This document shows positions 53,216 through 61,841 of a stretch of DNA of 64,000 bases, in pieces (the first letter of the stretch is position 1; the number at the start of each line of letters is the position of its first letter). The DNA lies in contig WRKM01000001.1 of the NCBI GenBank assembly GCA_009778065.1, positions 80,916-144,915 on the forward strand, read 5' to 3'. The position numbers were made by a program, and so were the translations under genes. Source of the stretch: Oscillospiraceae bacterium (lineage in GTDB: Bacteria; Bacillota; Clostridia; Oscillospirales; Ruminococcaceae). Under the pieces are notes generated by a model. That model was not told the origin of the DNA. It made no database searches and saw only the letters and a list, made by a program, of their open reading frames with translations.

Positions 53216-53677
53216 TTGAAGAAAAAAAGGTTAATATTAGGGTTCATAATTATAATTCTAACGCTATACCTTTTAGTATCACTGTGGCTTATAGTATCCT
53301 ATACAAATTTAGTTAAAGCACTTAATGCTTCATATGGCATGATTACTCCGGAAACAGAAATGTATTTTACAGAAATTGGCGATTCGTATGAAAAGACAAG
53401 GCTCGCAAGCAGTATAGGATATTATTATCACCACTTTCGTACCGGTCAGGAATACCATGAAAAATATGATATTGTTAAAGACGAATTTTGCATTTATTTT
53501 GTTGCACATTCGTTTTTTAAAGCGCGTATTTATTATGAGTATTCATACATAGCCGAACCAAAGGAGCGTACTGAAGAGACGCCTCATGGTCATGGTTCAT
53601 ATAAAATTCCGTGCTACGTTGATTTAAAACTAAAAGGTATTAAGTGGGTGATTGTAGATTATCATGAAGCCCCTTAA
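53216..53677 (+). CDS. small membrane-anchored protein of unknown function
   Basis: 153 residues. It starts with a TTG codon (MKKKRLILGFIIIILTLYLLVSLWLIV): basic start plus a single hydrophobic helix (about 6-28), then an extracytoplasmic region (YEKTRLASSIGYYYHHFRTGQEYHEKY and on). No Shine-Dalgarno sequence is clear, so the start is uncertain. It begins 19 bp after the large membrane protein. The base composition is much more AT-rich than in the flanking genes, as for the next two, suggesting recent acquisition. I do not recognise a family. Confidence 0.55.
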   Translation: MKKKRLILGFIIIILTLYLLVSLWLIVSYTNLVKALNASYGMITPETEMYFTEIGDSYEKTRLASSIGYYYHHFRTGQEYHEKYDIVKDEFCIYFVAHSFFKARIYYEYSYIAEPKERTEETPHGHGSYKIPCYVDLKLKGIKWVIVDYHEAP

Positions 53678-53912
53678 TATTTCGTTTTATGCAGACACCT
53701 ATATCGGTAAGGCGAGTTTTATCGAAATAGAGAGTCTCTCAAATGAAATTATGCAAACCGGAATAAAACAAAAAGACGCTACTCATTTAGCTTGTGCAAT
53801 AATTGCAAAATGTGATTATTTTATAACTACCGATACTCGTGTAACTAAATATAAAACCGATAGAATAAAAATTGCAAACCCAATAGATTTTATTAGAATA
53901 TGGAGGGCTTAA
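53664..53912 (+). pseudogene. truncated PIN-domain toxin (N-terminal half missing)
   Basis: 82 residues matching only the C-terminal half of a PIN ribonuclease: GIKQKDATHLACAIIAKCDYFITTDTRVTKYK, with the conserved Asp/His pair of the DATHLACA helix and the TTD acidic site, ending in the usual IANPIDFI. Complete PIN toxins of this type are about 130-140 residues; the first acidic residue and N-terminal strand are absent, and the upstream bases encode the unrelated membrane protein in another frame (14-bp overlap). It is probably an inactive remnant, paired with the small gene that follows. Confidence 0.65.
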
Positions 53913-53914
53913 CA

Positions 53915-54154
53915 ATGCAAAGAAATATGCAAACCGATGCTATAATGACCGCAGGAATGAAACTCTTAAATGAGAATCTCGGTTTTATTGAAACTGAAAT
54001 TTTTATAACAACTGTAAAAAATGTTGGCTTTGATTATACTAAATGGCGTGAAAATCTCTGGGAAGATTTAACGCTTAATGAGCTTTTGCAAAAAGCCGCA
54101 GATTATGAAACCGCCCACCCCGAACTTGTTCCCGAAAATGTACGAGTGATTTGA
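53915..54154 (+). CDS. small protein paired with the PIN remnant, possible antitoxin
   Basis: 79 residues from the ATG at 53915, with GGAGGG seven bases upstream, two bases after the PIN stop. The sequence (TDAIMTAGMKLLNENLGFIETEIFITTVKN...FDYTKWRENLWEDLTLNELLQKAADYE) has the helical, acidic pattern of small proteins encoded beside PIN toxins in Clostridia, which I take to be antitoxin-like. The assignment is by context. With the toxin truncated it may be a relic. Confidence 0.55.
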   Translation: MQRNMQTDAIMTAGMKLLNENLGFIETEIFITTVKNVGFDYTKWRENLWEDLTLNELLQKAADYETAHPELVPENVRVI

Positions 54155-54182
54155 AAATTAACCCCGTTGTAATATAATATTT

Positions 54183-54212
54183 AAAAGGTGCGTATGAAAC
54201 AGCACCTTTTTT
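54183..54212 (+). terminator. intrinsic terminator after the AT-rich islet
   Basis: AAAAGGTGC, loop GTATGAAACA, GCACCTTTTTT: a 9-bp stem with a T-run, 30 bases after the last stop. Confidence 0.88.
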
Positions 54213-54328
54213 CTTTCAATCCTGTAACCTTAGTGTTATTTAATCACAGCATAAAGTACAAAAGTTATCGACATTCGCTTTAAAATATGAACACGTATAC
54301 AAAAATATATTTTTTAATAAAAAACATC

Positions 54329-54357
54329 TTTACTTCTACCAAATAATGGTATAAAAT
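54329..54357 (+). promoter_or_regulatory. possible promoter of the lipoprotein array
   Basis: TTTACT (54329-54334), 17 bases, TAAAAT (54352-54357). The leader is about 36 bases to the ATG at 54401. Confidence 0.55.
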
Positions 54358-54400
54358 GGAAGCAAAGAAAAATAAACTAAACTCAAAAAGGAATTTTGCC

Positions 54401-55198
54401 ATGAAATATCTTAAAAACGCCCTTGCGATTCTCTTATCTTTATCATTAATTCTCGGAACAGCCGCAGGTTGCAGCGAGACACTTCCCCCTGCTCTATCAG
54501 ACGGGGAAACAGAGAATACCGAACCCGAAAACCCTGATGACCTCGAAAATCTTATAACCCCCGACGAGGAAGAGGACGACGAAAACCCTGTATATATAGT
54601 AGGGCAACAGATGACCCTCGACCTTATCAGTGAGATGAATGACGGGGTTATGCCGGAAATAACTTATAACGATGACGGGACAATTAGGCGGTTGGAATAC
54701 TTCACGTATAACTCCCCCAAAAGAGGGTTATCGCCATTTCCGGTTTTTACTGCTGATGATGCGCGGACTTTAATTGATATGTATCTTGGTATATTCGGTT
54801 TAGGTACGGATATTGATATAAGGTTAATAGAAGAACGCTCAAGGTCAACTAACCTCTTTGATTTCGACCAATATTATAATGACATAAGATTCAAAGGGTG
54901 GGGGATTTTGGTCAGCGCAGACATAGAAACAGGAAATGTCAATTTTATAGCAAATGGGTATATGAAAGATTTAGACATCGAAACAACCCCGCAAATTTCT
55001 TTAGAAGAAGCGAAGCAGATAGCAATGTCTGAATTCGGTCAATTTGGATATACAGGAACTCAAACCCCGGAATTAATTATTTACCATGACAGAGAAGATA
55101 ACACATTTGAATTGATATGGAGTTTTAGTTGGGGGTATATGAGTGCTGTCACCGGAGAAATTATCTACGAAATAGAGAACCCTTCGCAGAGTGGATAA
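54401..55198 (+). CDS. PepSY-like lipoprotein, array copy 1
   Basis: 265 residues from the ATG at 54401 (AAAAAGGA upstream). Lipoprotein signal with a LGTAAGC box (Cys at about 24), acidic Glu/Asp/Pro/Asn linker, a conserved block YIVGQQMTLDLISEMNDGVMP, then a C-terminal region with two copies of a PepSY-like strand-helix pattern (TTPQISLEEAKQIAMSEFG and LELIIYHDREDNTFELIWSF type). PepSY domains often inhibit proteases or bind peptides, but the assignment here is tentative. It is the first of four tandem paralogues; by the linker and QQMTLDLISEM block it is closer to copy 4 than to copies 2 and 3. Confidence 0.72.
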   Translation: MKYLKNALAILLSLSLILGTAAGCSETLPPALSDGETENTEPENPDDLENLITPDEEEDDENPVYIVGQQMTLDLISEMNDGVMPEITYNDDGTIRRLEYFTYNSPKRGLSPFPVFTADDARTLIDMYLGIFGLGTDIDIRLIEERSRSTNLFDFDQYYNDIRFKGWGILVSADIETGNVNFIANGYMKDLDIETTPQISLEEAKQIAMSEFGQFGYTGTQTPELIIYHDREDNTFELIWSFSWGYMSAVTGEIIYEIENPSQSG

Positions 55199-55249
55199 AA
55201 TAAAAAACCACACAAAAACTAAATTTGACAGAAAGAGGACTTAAGCATT

Positions 55250-56191
55250 ATGAAACTTCTTAAAAACGCAAATCTTAAAAAAATTCTCGCGATTCTCTTA
55301 TCTTTAGCATTAATTCTCGGAACAGCCGCAGGCTGTAGCGAGACCCTCCCCTCTGCTCTATCAGAAGGGGAGACAGAAAATACCGAACCCGAAAACCCCG
55401 GCGACCTCGAAAACCTTGTAAACCCCGATGACCCGAACGGCGATGACGGCGACGAGCCGACCGACCCCGATGAAGACGAAGACCCCGACGAGGACGAAGA
55501 CCCTGACGAGGAAGAGGACGACGAAAACCCTCTATATATAGTAGAGCAACAGATGACAATGGAACTTCTGCAAGAACTAAACGCGAACGGTTCAATGCCG
55601 GAAATCACCTATAATGATGACGGAACTGTTAGGCGGTTTGAGAACAGTGGCGGGTTTAATGAACCCAAGAGCGTCATATCCCCGTTCCCTGTTTTCACTG
55701 CCGAAGATGCACGGGCTTTAATTGACATTTATCTTGGGTTATTTAGCTTAGATGAATATGTGGATATAAGATTTGATGAAGTACTCCTAATGTCAACGAA
55801 TATTTTTAGGTTTGACCAATATCATAATGAAATTAGAATTGCCGGAGTAGGCGTAGTAATTAGTGCCGATAAGGAAACAGGGCGAGTTATTTCTATAGGA
55901 AGTGGATATATAAAAGATTTAAACATCGAAACAACCCCGCAAATTTCTTTAGAAGAAGCGAAGCAGATAATACTGTCTGAATATAATGTCGTCCTGTCTG
56001 AAAACGAAGAACCCGATTTATATCTTTATTATGACAGAAATACAGATACTGTAGAATTGGTATGGGAAATATATGCTAACACAGAATTTGCATACTATGG
56101 CAGTGAATATGATAATGTCAGATGTGTACAAATTAGTGCTATTACGGGAAGAATTGTTTCTGATAAAGCAGCATGGATAGGCGGGCATTAA
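55250..56191 (+). CDS. PepSY-like lipoprotein, array copy 2
   Basis: 313 residues, the longest copy because the acidic linker is expanded by an Asp-Glu-Asp-Pro repeat (residues about 65-95). Lipobox ILGTAAGC, then EQQMTMELLQELNANGSMPEITYNDDGT, VISPFPVFTAEDARALIDIYLGLF and the PepSY-like end TTPQISLEEAKQIILSEYNVVLSENEEPDLYLYYDR. The last about 90 residues and the following intergenic bases are almost identical to copy 3, indicating recent duplication or gene conversion. RBS GAGGAC. Confidence 0.72.
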   Translation: MKLLKNANLKKILAILLSLALILGTAAGCSETLPSALSEGETENTEPENPGDLENLVNPDDPNGDDGDEPTDPDEDEDPDEDEDPDEEEDDENPLYIVEQQMTMELLQELNANGSMPEITYNDDGTVRRFENSGGFNEPKSVISPFPVFTAEDARALIDIYLGLFSLDEYVDIRFDEVLLMSTNIFRFDQYHNEIRIAGVGVVISADKETGRVISIGSGYIKDLNIETTPQISLEEAKQIILSEYNVVLSENEEPDLYLYYDRNTDTVELVWEIYANTEFAYYGSEYDNVRCVQISAITGRIVSDKAAWIGGH

Positions 56192-56235
56192 TTAAAAACA
56201 CAAGAAAAAACTGACATAAAAAGAAAGGACAAAAA

Positions 56236-57105
56236 ATGAAATTCTTTAAAAAAACTATATCTCTTTTATTAACTTTAGCTATTGCATTAAGTTTAGTTGC
56301 AGGCTGTAACAATACCCTATCCCCTGCTCTATCTGACGGCGAACTCGAAAACCTTGTAACCCCCGATTTTCCGGACGACCCGACAGACCCCGATGAAGAC
56401 AAAGACCCCGATGAGGAAGAGGGCGAAGAAGACGAAGCCCCTATAATGATAGTAGGGCAACAGATGACAATGGAACTCCTGCAAGAACTAAACGCAAACG
56501 GCTCAATGCCGAAAATCACCTATAATGATGACGGAACCATTAACCGTATTGAAAACAGCGGTAGATTAGATGAACCCAAGAGCGTTATATCGCCATTTCC
56601 CGTTTTCACTATTGAGGATGCACTATCTTTAATCGACTTTTATACTGATTTCTTAGATATAGATGAAAATATAGATTTAAGAATAGATTTTAGGGATTTA
56701 CACTCTAATGGTATTTTATATCGTTTTAGGCAATACTTTAACGACCTCGGAATCGTCGGTTTGGGCATGACAGTTGTTGCCGATAATGTGACAGGGTATG
56801 TGTCTATAATTGGAAGTTTTTGTTTTAAAAATTTAGACATCGAAACAACCCCGCAAATTTCTTTAGAAGAAGCGAAGCAGATAATACTGTATAATTATAA
56901 TGTCATTCTGTCTGAAAATGAAGAACCCGATTTATATCTTTATTATGACAGAAATACAGATACTGTAGAATTGGTATGGGAAATATATGCTAACACTGAA
57001 TTTGCATACTATGGCAGTGAATATGATAATGTCAGATGTGTACAAATTAGTGCTATTACGGGAAGAATTGTTTCGGGTGAGGCGGCATGGATAGGCGGGC
57101 ATTAA
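56236..57105 (+). CDS. PepSY-like lipoprotein, array copy 3
   Basis: 289 residues. Signal peptide with a LVAGC lipobox (different from copies 1-2, shared with copy 4), linker, QQMTMELLQELNANGSMP block as copy 2, a diverged middle (FYTDFLDIDENIDLRIDF) and the same C-terminal end as copy 2 (AWIGGH). The N-terminal 30 residues are identical to copy 4. So its parts match different neighbours, a mosaic. RBS AAGGAC. Confidence 0.72.
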   Translation: MKFFKKTISLLLTLAIALSLVAGCNNTLSPALSDGELENLVTPDFPDDPTDPDEDKDPDEEEGEEDEAPIMIVGQQMTMELLQELNANGSMPKITYNDDGTINRIENSGRLDEPKSVISPFPVFTIEDALSLIDFYTDFLDIDENIDLRIDFRDLHSNGILYRFRQYFNDLGIVGLGMTVVADNVTGYVSIIGSFCFKNLDIETTPQISLEEAKQIILYNYNVILSENEEPDLYLYYDRNTDTVELVWEIYANTEFAYYGSEYDNVRCVQISAITGRIVSGEAAWIGGH

Positions 57106-57148
57106 TTAAAAACACAAGAAAAAACTGACATAAAAGAAAGGACAGAAA

Positions 57149-57925
57149 ATGAAATTCTTTAAAAAAACTATATCTCTTTTATTAACTTTAGCTATTGCAT
57201 TAAGTTTAGTTGCAGGCTGTAGCGAGACACTTCCCCCTGCGTTATCAGACGGGGAAACAGAGAATACCGAACCCGAAAATCTTATAGCCCCCGATGAGGA
57301 AGAGGGCGAAGAAGACAATACCCCTATATATATAGTAGGGCAACAGATGACCCTCGACCTTATCAGCGAGATGAATGACGGCGTGATGCCGGAAACACAT
57401 TACCATGATGACGGGACTATTGAAAGAATTTTATATCCCTCATTTGACTTTCCCGATAATAGCCTTTCCCCATTTCCTGTTTTTACCGAAGATGATGCTA
57501 TAGATTTAATTAATAGTTATTCTAATATGCTCGGTATAGACGAAGAAATAGATATAAGATTTAATGAATTACATTCAATGCAAGATAATATCTTCAGTTT
57601 TAGTCAGTATTATAAAGATATTAGAATCAACGGAGCAGGCGTGACGATTCGTGTAAATAAGGAAACAGGGCATGTTCTGTCTGTAAATAACTTACATATT
57701 CCAAACCCCGATATTGAAACAACACCGATTATATCAATGGAAGAAGCAAAACAGATAGCGATGTTGAAATTTGATTTTAATGATATTGAAGACCCGAAAC
57801 TAATTATTTATTATAATAGAGATAGCGGCGCAATTATGTTAGCATGGGAATTTAATTTGGGGCTTTTAAGTGCCGTCACCGGAAATTTTATCTATACTCA
57901 ATCAATTTCCATATCGCCATTTTAA
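57149..57925 (+). CDS. PepSY-like lipoprotein, array copy 4
   Basis: 258 residues. Its signal peptide matches copy 3, while the linker and QQMTLDLISEMNDGVMP block match copy 1. The C-terminal half (TTPIISMEEAKQIAMLKFDF) has diverged. It ends before a bidirectional terminator, so the four genes form one transcription unit. All four are predicted to be surface lipoproteins; function unknown. Confidence 0.72.
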   Translation: MKFFKKTISLLLTLAIALSLVAGCSETLPPALSDGETENTEPENLIAPDEEEGEEDNTPIYIVGQQMTLDLISEMNDGVMPETHYHDDGTIERILYPSFDFPDNSLSPFPVFTEDDAIDLINSYSNMLGIDEEIDIRFNELHSMQDNIFSFSQYYKDIRINGAGVTIRVNKETGHVLSVNNLHIPNPDIETTPIISMEEAKQIAMLKFDFNDIEDPKLIIYYNRDSGAIMLAWEFNLGLLSAVTGNFIYTQSISISPF

Positions 57926-57969
57926 TAAACAAAATTAAAAGGCGAGAAATATGGTATATACAATAAAAA

Positions 57970-58006
57970 CAACAAAACTCCGCCGGTTTAAAGCGGAGTT
58001 TTGTTG
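57970..58006. terminator. bidirectional terminator between the array and the DHH gene
   Basis: CAACAAAACTCCGC, loop, GCGGAGTTTTGTTG: a 14-bp perfect stem with A and T tracts, serving the convergent genes. Confidence 0.92.
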
Positions 58007-58019
58007 AGAAAAGTAATTT

Positions 58020-58949
58020 TTACACACTATAGTACCTGTCGTAGTTAACAAGCTCGTCTAAGAGCTTCGGTAGCTTTTCCGCTATATCATCGTCCTTGAA
58101 CTGGCATGTTCCCACCATAGGATGTCCGCCGCCCCCGTATTTGAGCATAAGGCTACCTACATTTACCTTACTTGTGCGGTTTAATATCGAATATCCGACC
58201 GCCACGGCACAACCTAATCCCCCGCGTCCCGACACTATCCATGCCGATATATTCTGTTCGGGATAAAGACTGTAGATAAGAAAACGGTTGCCTGTATAAA
58301 TAGGCTCCACGCCGCGCAGGTCGGTGATGATTACATCACGCTCTGTTCTCGTGTGTTTTGACACCATTTCTTTAAAAAGCGCGGTTTGCTCGTTATACAA
58401 CTCGATACGCTCTTTTATGTCGGGCATGTCGAGAATTTCCTGCGTGGACATAACGCGGCAACAAACGAGTAATTTTTCCATAAGCTGATAATTACTGATA
58501 GTGAAGTTTCTGAAGCGTCCGAGTCCCGTCCGCGGGTCCATGAGATAGCCGACTAAAATCCAACCCTCAGGCTCAAGGATTTCCTCGCGTGTCAAATTTC
58601 CGGAATCCACTTTGTCGACAGCGGACATAAGGTCGTCAAACTGCGGAAATTTTTCGCGTCCGCCGTAATACTCATATATAATTCTCGCACAACTCGGTGC
58701 AGGGCGACTCTCGCCCACATACTTGCCTTCAAGCTCGTTTCGCTCAAGCTCGCTCGCATGGTGGTCAAACCAAATGCCGCAACCCGGCGCATACGGAACA
58801 TTCGCAAGTACATCGTTCTCAGTAACGGGAACTAATCCATCCTGTATGTCCTTAGGATGCGCGAAGGTGTAGCTGTCTATAATGCCCGCTTCAAGCAGTA
58901 AAGCCCCGCAAGCAAGTCCGTCAAAATCTGAACGGGTAATTAATTTCAT
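58020..58949 (-). CDS. DHH-family phosphoesterase (exopolyphosphatase-like)
   Basis: 309 residues from the ATG at 58949. A TTG two codons earlier has a better-spaced AGGGG, and either fits the promoter at 58988, which rules out longer starts. Motifs: ITRSDFDGLACGALL (DxD), IWFDHHASE (DHH), SAVDKVDSG and a C-terminal DHHA1-type GGGGHPMVGTCQF. It resembles the NrnA/exopolyphosphatase-type DHH proteins that hydrolyse small oligonucleotides or related phosphoesters; the substrate is uncertain. Confidence 0.85.
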   Translation of the reverse strand: MKLITRSDFDGLACGALLLEAGIIDSYTFAHPKDIQDGLVPVTENDVLANVPYAPGCGIWFDHHASELERNELEGKYVGESRPAPSCARIIYEYYGGREKFPQFDDLMSAVDKVDSGNLTREEILEPEGWILVGYLMDPRTGLGRFRNFTISNYQLMEKLLVCCRVMSTQEILDMPDIKERIELYNEQTALFKEMVSKHTRTERDVIITDLRGVEPIYTGNRFLIYSLYPEQNISAWIVSGRGGLGCAVAVGYSILNRTSKVNVGSLMLKYGGGGHPMVGTCQFKDDDIAEKLPKLLDELVNYDRYYSV

Positions 58950-58987
58950 CGGCAAAGCTGACGCCCCTTTCGTTGTTCTACAGAGTA

Positions 58988-59016
58988 AGTATAGCAGATT
59001 CTTTACATTTATGCAA
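58988..59016 (-). promoter_or_regulatory. sigma-A promoter of the DHH gene
   Basis: TTGCAT (59011-59016), 17 bases, TATACT (58988-58993) on the minus strand. Confidence 0.8.
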
Positions 59017-59078
59017 GACATTATTGAATTTTTTTATCGTTTTTATGCGTTTTTCACTAAAACGTACAATATATCACC

Positions 59079-60986
59079 CTATTTTGTCATTAAATCGGCA
59101 ACTTTCATGACAAAATCCGCCGGATTTTCGAGGTTGATTCCCTCTATCAGCATGGCTTGATTGTATAATATATCTGCATAGGCTTTCAACATGTCTTTAT
59201 CATTGTCGTATAAGAATTGCAATTTGTCGCAAATCGGATGGTTCGCATTAATTTCTAATATTTTATCGGCTTTAGCTTTTTTGTCGCCGGGCATCTGCGA
59301 AAGTACCTTTTCCATTTCCACAGACAGCGTACCCGCACCGGAAACGCAGACAGGCAGGGTCTTCAACTTCTGTGAAAACCGCACATCCATCACCTTGTCG
59401 GCGAGAGCTTCTTTCATAATCTCAAAAAGCTCCTTGTTTTCCTTGTTCTTCTTCTTAATTTCTTTCTTTTCTTCCTCTGTTTCAAGGTCTAAGTCCGCAC
59501 TCTGTACCGACATAAAGTGCTTTTCTTTATATTCCACAAGCATTTGTAAGCAAAACTCATCAACATGGTCAGTCAGATACAGTATTTCAAAACCTTTATC
59601 CTTTACCGCTTCTACCTGCGGCAGTGCGTTTATCCTTGTTATACTCTCTCCGCTCGCAAAATAAATATTTTTCTGCTCTTCTTTCATACGGGTGACATAT
59701 TCATCGAGCGTGGTGAACTTTTCTTCACTCGATGAACTGAACATCAGTAAATCCTGTAGCCCTTCTTTAGCGGAGCCGAAGGTGTTGTAAATCCCGAACT
59801 TAATCTGCGCGCCAAATTCTTTCCAGAATTCTTCGTATTTTTCGCGTTCGTTGGAGAGCATTTTTTTAAGCTCGTTTTTAATACTGCGTTCGATACTACG
59901 TGCCATAATTTTAAGCTGACGGTCATGCTGAAGCATTTCACGCGAGATATTAAGCGACAAGTCCTCACTGTCAACCAAGCCTTTCGCAAAGCTGAAGTAG
60001 TCGGGCAATAAATCGCCGCATCTGTCCATAATCATAACGCCGTTCGTATATAATTGCAAACCCTTTTCATATTCCTTTGTGTAGAAATCATAGGGCGGCT
60101 TTTTCGGAACGAAAATAAGCGCGTTGTAGGTCGCCGTACCCTCGGTTTTGGAGTGTATACGAGCGATAGGGTCTGTGTAGTCGTGAAATTTGCTCTTATA
60201 AAACTCGTTATAATCCTCGTCTTTCAGCTCGGCTTTGTTCTTTTTCCAGATAGGAACCATGCTGTTTAAGGTTTGAATTTCTTTTACTTCCTCAAATTCT
60301 TCGCTGTCCTGCTTCTTTTGGCGTTTTACGCACTCCATTTTGATAGGATAGCGGATATAATCAGAGTATTTCTTAACGATACTCCTGATTTTATATTCGA
60401 GCAGAAATTCTTCATAATCTTCGGCTTTTTCACCGTCTTCAGTTACGACATTCTCCTTTATGAAGAGCTTAACCTCGGTACCGGGACTTTCCTTTTCACA
60501 GAGTTCTATGCTGTAACCGTCCGCACCCGAAGAAGTCCAGCGGTAAGCCTCTGCCGCACCGAAAGCTTTTGATGTTACCTCTACTTTTGACGATACCATG
60601 AACGCCGAATAAAAGCCCACGCCGAACTGACCGATTACACTCATATCCTCGTCTGTTTTTATGGCGTCCTCGTTGTCCTTGCTAAACTGTAGGGTTCCGC
60701 TTTTCGCGATTATGCCGAGATTGGATTCAAGCTCGTCTTTAGTCATGCCTATACCGTTATCCGAAATACTCAGTACACGGTTTTCGCTGTCGGCGGTTAT
60801 AAAAATCTCAAAATCGCCCTTTGACAGCCCTTTGTTTTCCGTAAGGGATTTAAAATACAGCTTATCCAACGCATCGCTCGCATTGGAAATAAGCTCACGG
60901 AGAAAAATCTCCTTGTGGGTGTAGATGGAGTTAATCATCAGCTCTAAAAGCCGCTTTGACTCCGCTTTAAACTGTTTCTTTGCCAA
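59079..60986 (-). CDS. htpG: molecular chaperone HtpG (Hsp90)
   Basis: 635 residues, normal size. The start is a TTG at 60986 (AAAGGACAG upstream). GHKL ATPase N-domain with [24 protein letters not shown] and [13 protein letters not shown]; middle domain with [17 protein letters not shown]-terminal dimer domain. It is an ATP-driven folding chaperone in the cytoplasm. It follows the cyclophilin gene by 18 bp; the DHH gene downstream has its own promoter. Confidence 0.98.
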   Translation of the reverse strand: MAKKQFKAESKRLLELMINSIYTHKEIFLRELISNASDALDKLYFKSLTENKGLSKGDFEIFITADSENRVLSISDNGIGMTKDELESNLGIIAKSGTLQFSKDNEDAIKTDEDMSVIGQFGVGFYSAFMVSSKVEVTSKAFGAAEAYRWTSSGADGYSIELCEKESPGTEVKLFIKENVVTEDGEKAEDYEEFLLEYKIRSIVKKYSDYIRYPIKMECVKRQKKQDSEEFEEVKEIQTLNSMVPIWKKNKAELKDEDYNEFYKSKFHDYTDPIARIHSKTEGTATYNALIFVPKKPPYDFYTKEYEKGLQLYTNGVMIMDRCGDLLPDYFSFAKGLVDSEDLSLNISREMLQHDRQLKIMARSIERSIKNELKKMLSNEREKYEEFWKEFGAQIKFGIYNTFGSAKEGLQDLLMFSSSSEEKFTTLDEYVTRMKEEQKNIYFASGESITRINALPQVEAVKDKGFEILYLTDHVDEFCLQMLVEYKEKHFMSVQSADLDLETEEEKKEIKKKNKENKELFEIMKEALADKVMDVRFSQKLKTLPVCVSGAGTLSVEMEKVLSQMPGDKKAKADKILEINANHPICDKLQFLYDNDKDMLKAYADILYNQAMLIEGINLENPADFVMKVADLMTK

Positions 60987-61004
60987 TTTCTTACTGTCCT
61001 TTCT

Positions 61005-61820
61005 TTAATCTATATTTGTTTTCAGAATAACCCACTCGATAATAATATCCTGCGTGGGCTTGCTTATTTCTCCCCGCCCGTTATTAACCACTTCAACGGC
61101 GGAAATTGCATCAATAACATCAAAGCCGTCTATCGTATACCCGAAGACCGTATAACCGCCATCCAACTGCGGCGTGCCGCCGCTTTCGGCATATCGGGCT
61201 TTAGCTTCGGGCGTTACATTATCTAAAATATCATTAAGCATCTCGATAGCCTCGTCAACAGCTTTATCGCCATACATGGCTCTGTACGATGCCTCTTCAG
61301 CGGTAATCTGCCGAAGCTCCTCCTCAACGTCTCTTATCCTTTTTTCATATGCGCCGGTGTCCTTGCTGTTGACGATATAAAACGAGTCGCTACCCTCACC
61401 GAGTGTATTCGCCGCAAGGCAAAACGCGCCGTAATAATGATTTGCGTCAGGGTGAGTTTCGGTCTTTATACCCGTGACATTAGGGTCGCCGCCGCCGTTT
61501 CCGTCAAAAGAGCCGCCCTGTATCATAAAATCGGATATTACGCGGTGAAAGTTTCTGCCCGTATAAAAACCGCTTCTGACGTTTTCCGTAAACCGTTCCA
61601 CCGTCTTTGGTGCGTACTCCGGGTAAAGCTTAACGGTTATTTCCCCGAACCCCCTTACGTTGATTATTGCAAAATTCGCCTCACCGGGGTCGCTTTCGGG
61701 TATCTCGGCAGTCGGGGATTGCTGTCCTTCGCCGGTTTCGGCTGGTTCTTTTTCAGAACATGCGGCGAAAAGCGGTAACATCAAGCTCAGGGTAATAAAG
61801 ATTCTCCCTATTTTTTTCAT
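61005..61820 (-). CDS. cyclophilin-type peptidyl-prolyl isomerase lipoprotein
   Basis: 271 residues. Lipoprotein signal with LFAAC (Cys20). Cyclophilin domain with GEITVKLYPEYAPKTVERFTENV, FYTGRNFHRVISDFMIQGG and FYIVNSKD, then a 60-residue helical, charged insertion (about 178-240: KRIRDVEEELRQITAEEASYRAMYG and on), then LDGGYTVFGYTIDGFDVIDAI. The catalytic Arg of FHRV is present. It is likely an extracytoplasmic foldase. Between purine genes and htpG in one minus-strand run. RBS AAGGAG. Confidence 0.92.
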   Translation of the reverse strand: MKKIGRIFITLSLMLPLFAACSEKEPAETGEGQQSPTAEIPESDPGEANFAIINVRGFGEITVKLYPEYAPKTVERFTENVRSGFYTGRNFHRVISDFMIQGGSFDGNGGGDPNVTGIKTETHPDANHYYGAFCLAANTLGEGSDSFYIVNSKDTGAYEKRIRDVEEELRQITAEEASYRAMYGDKAVDEAIEMLNDILDNVTPEAKARYAESGGTPQLDGGYTVFGYTIDGFDVIDAISAVEVVNNGRGEISKPTQDIIIEWVILKTNID

Positions 61821-61841
61821 GCCTTCTCCTTAATTTAAAGT

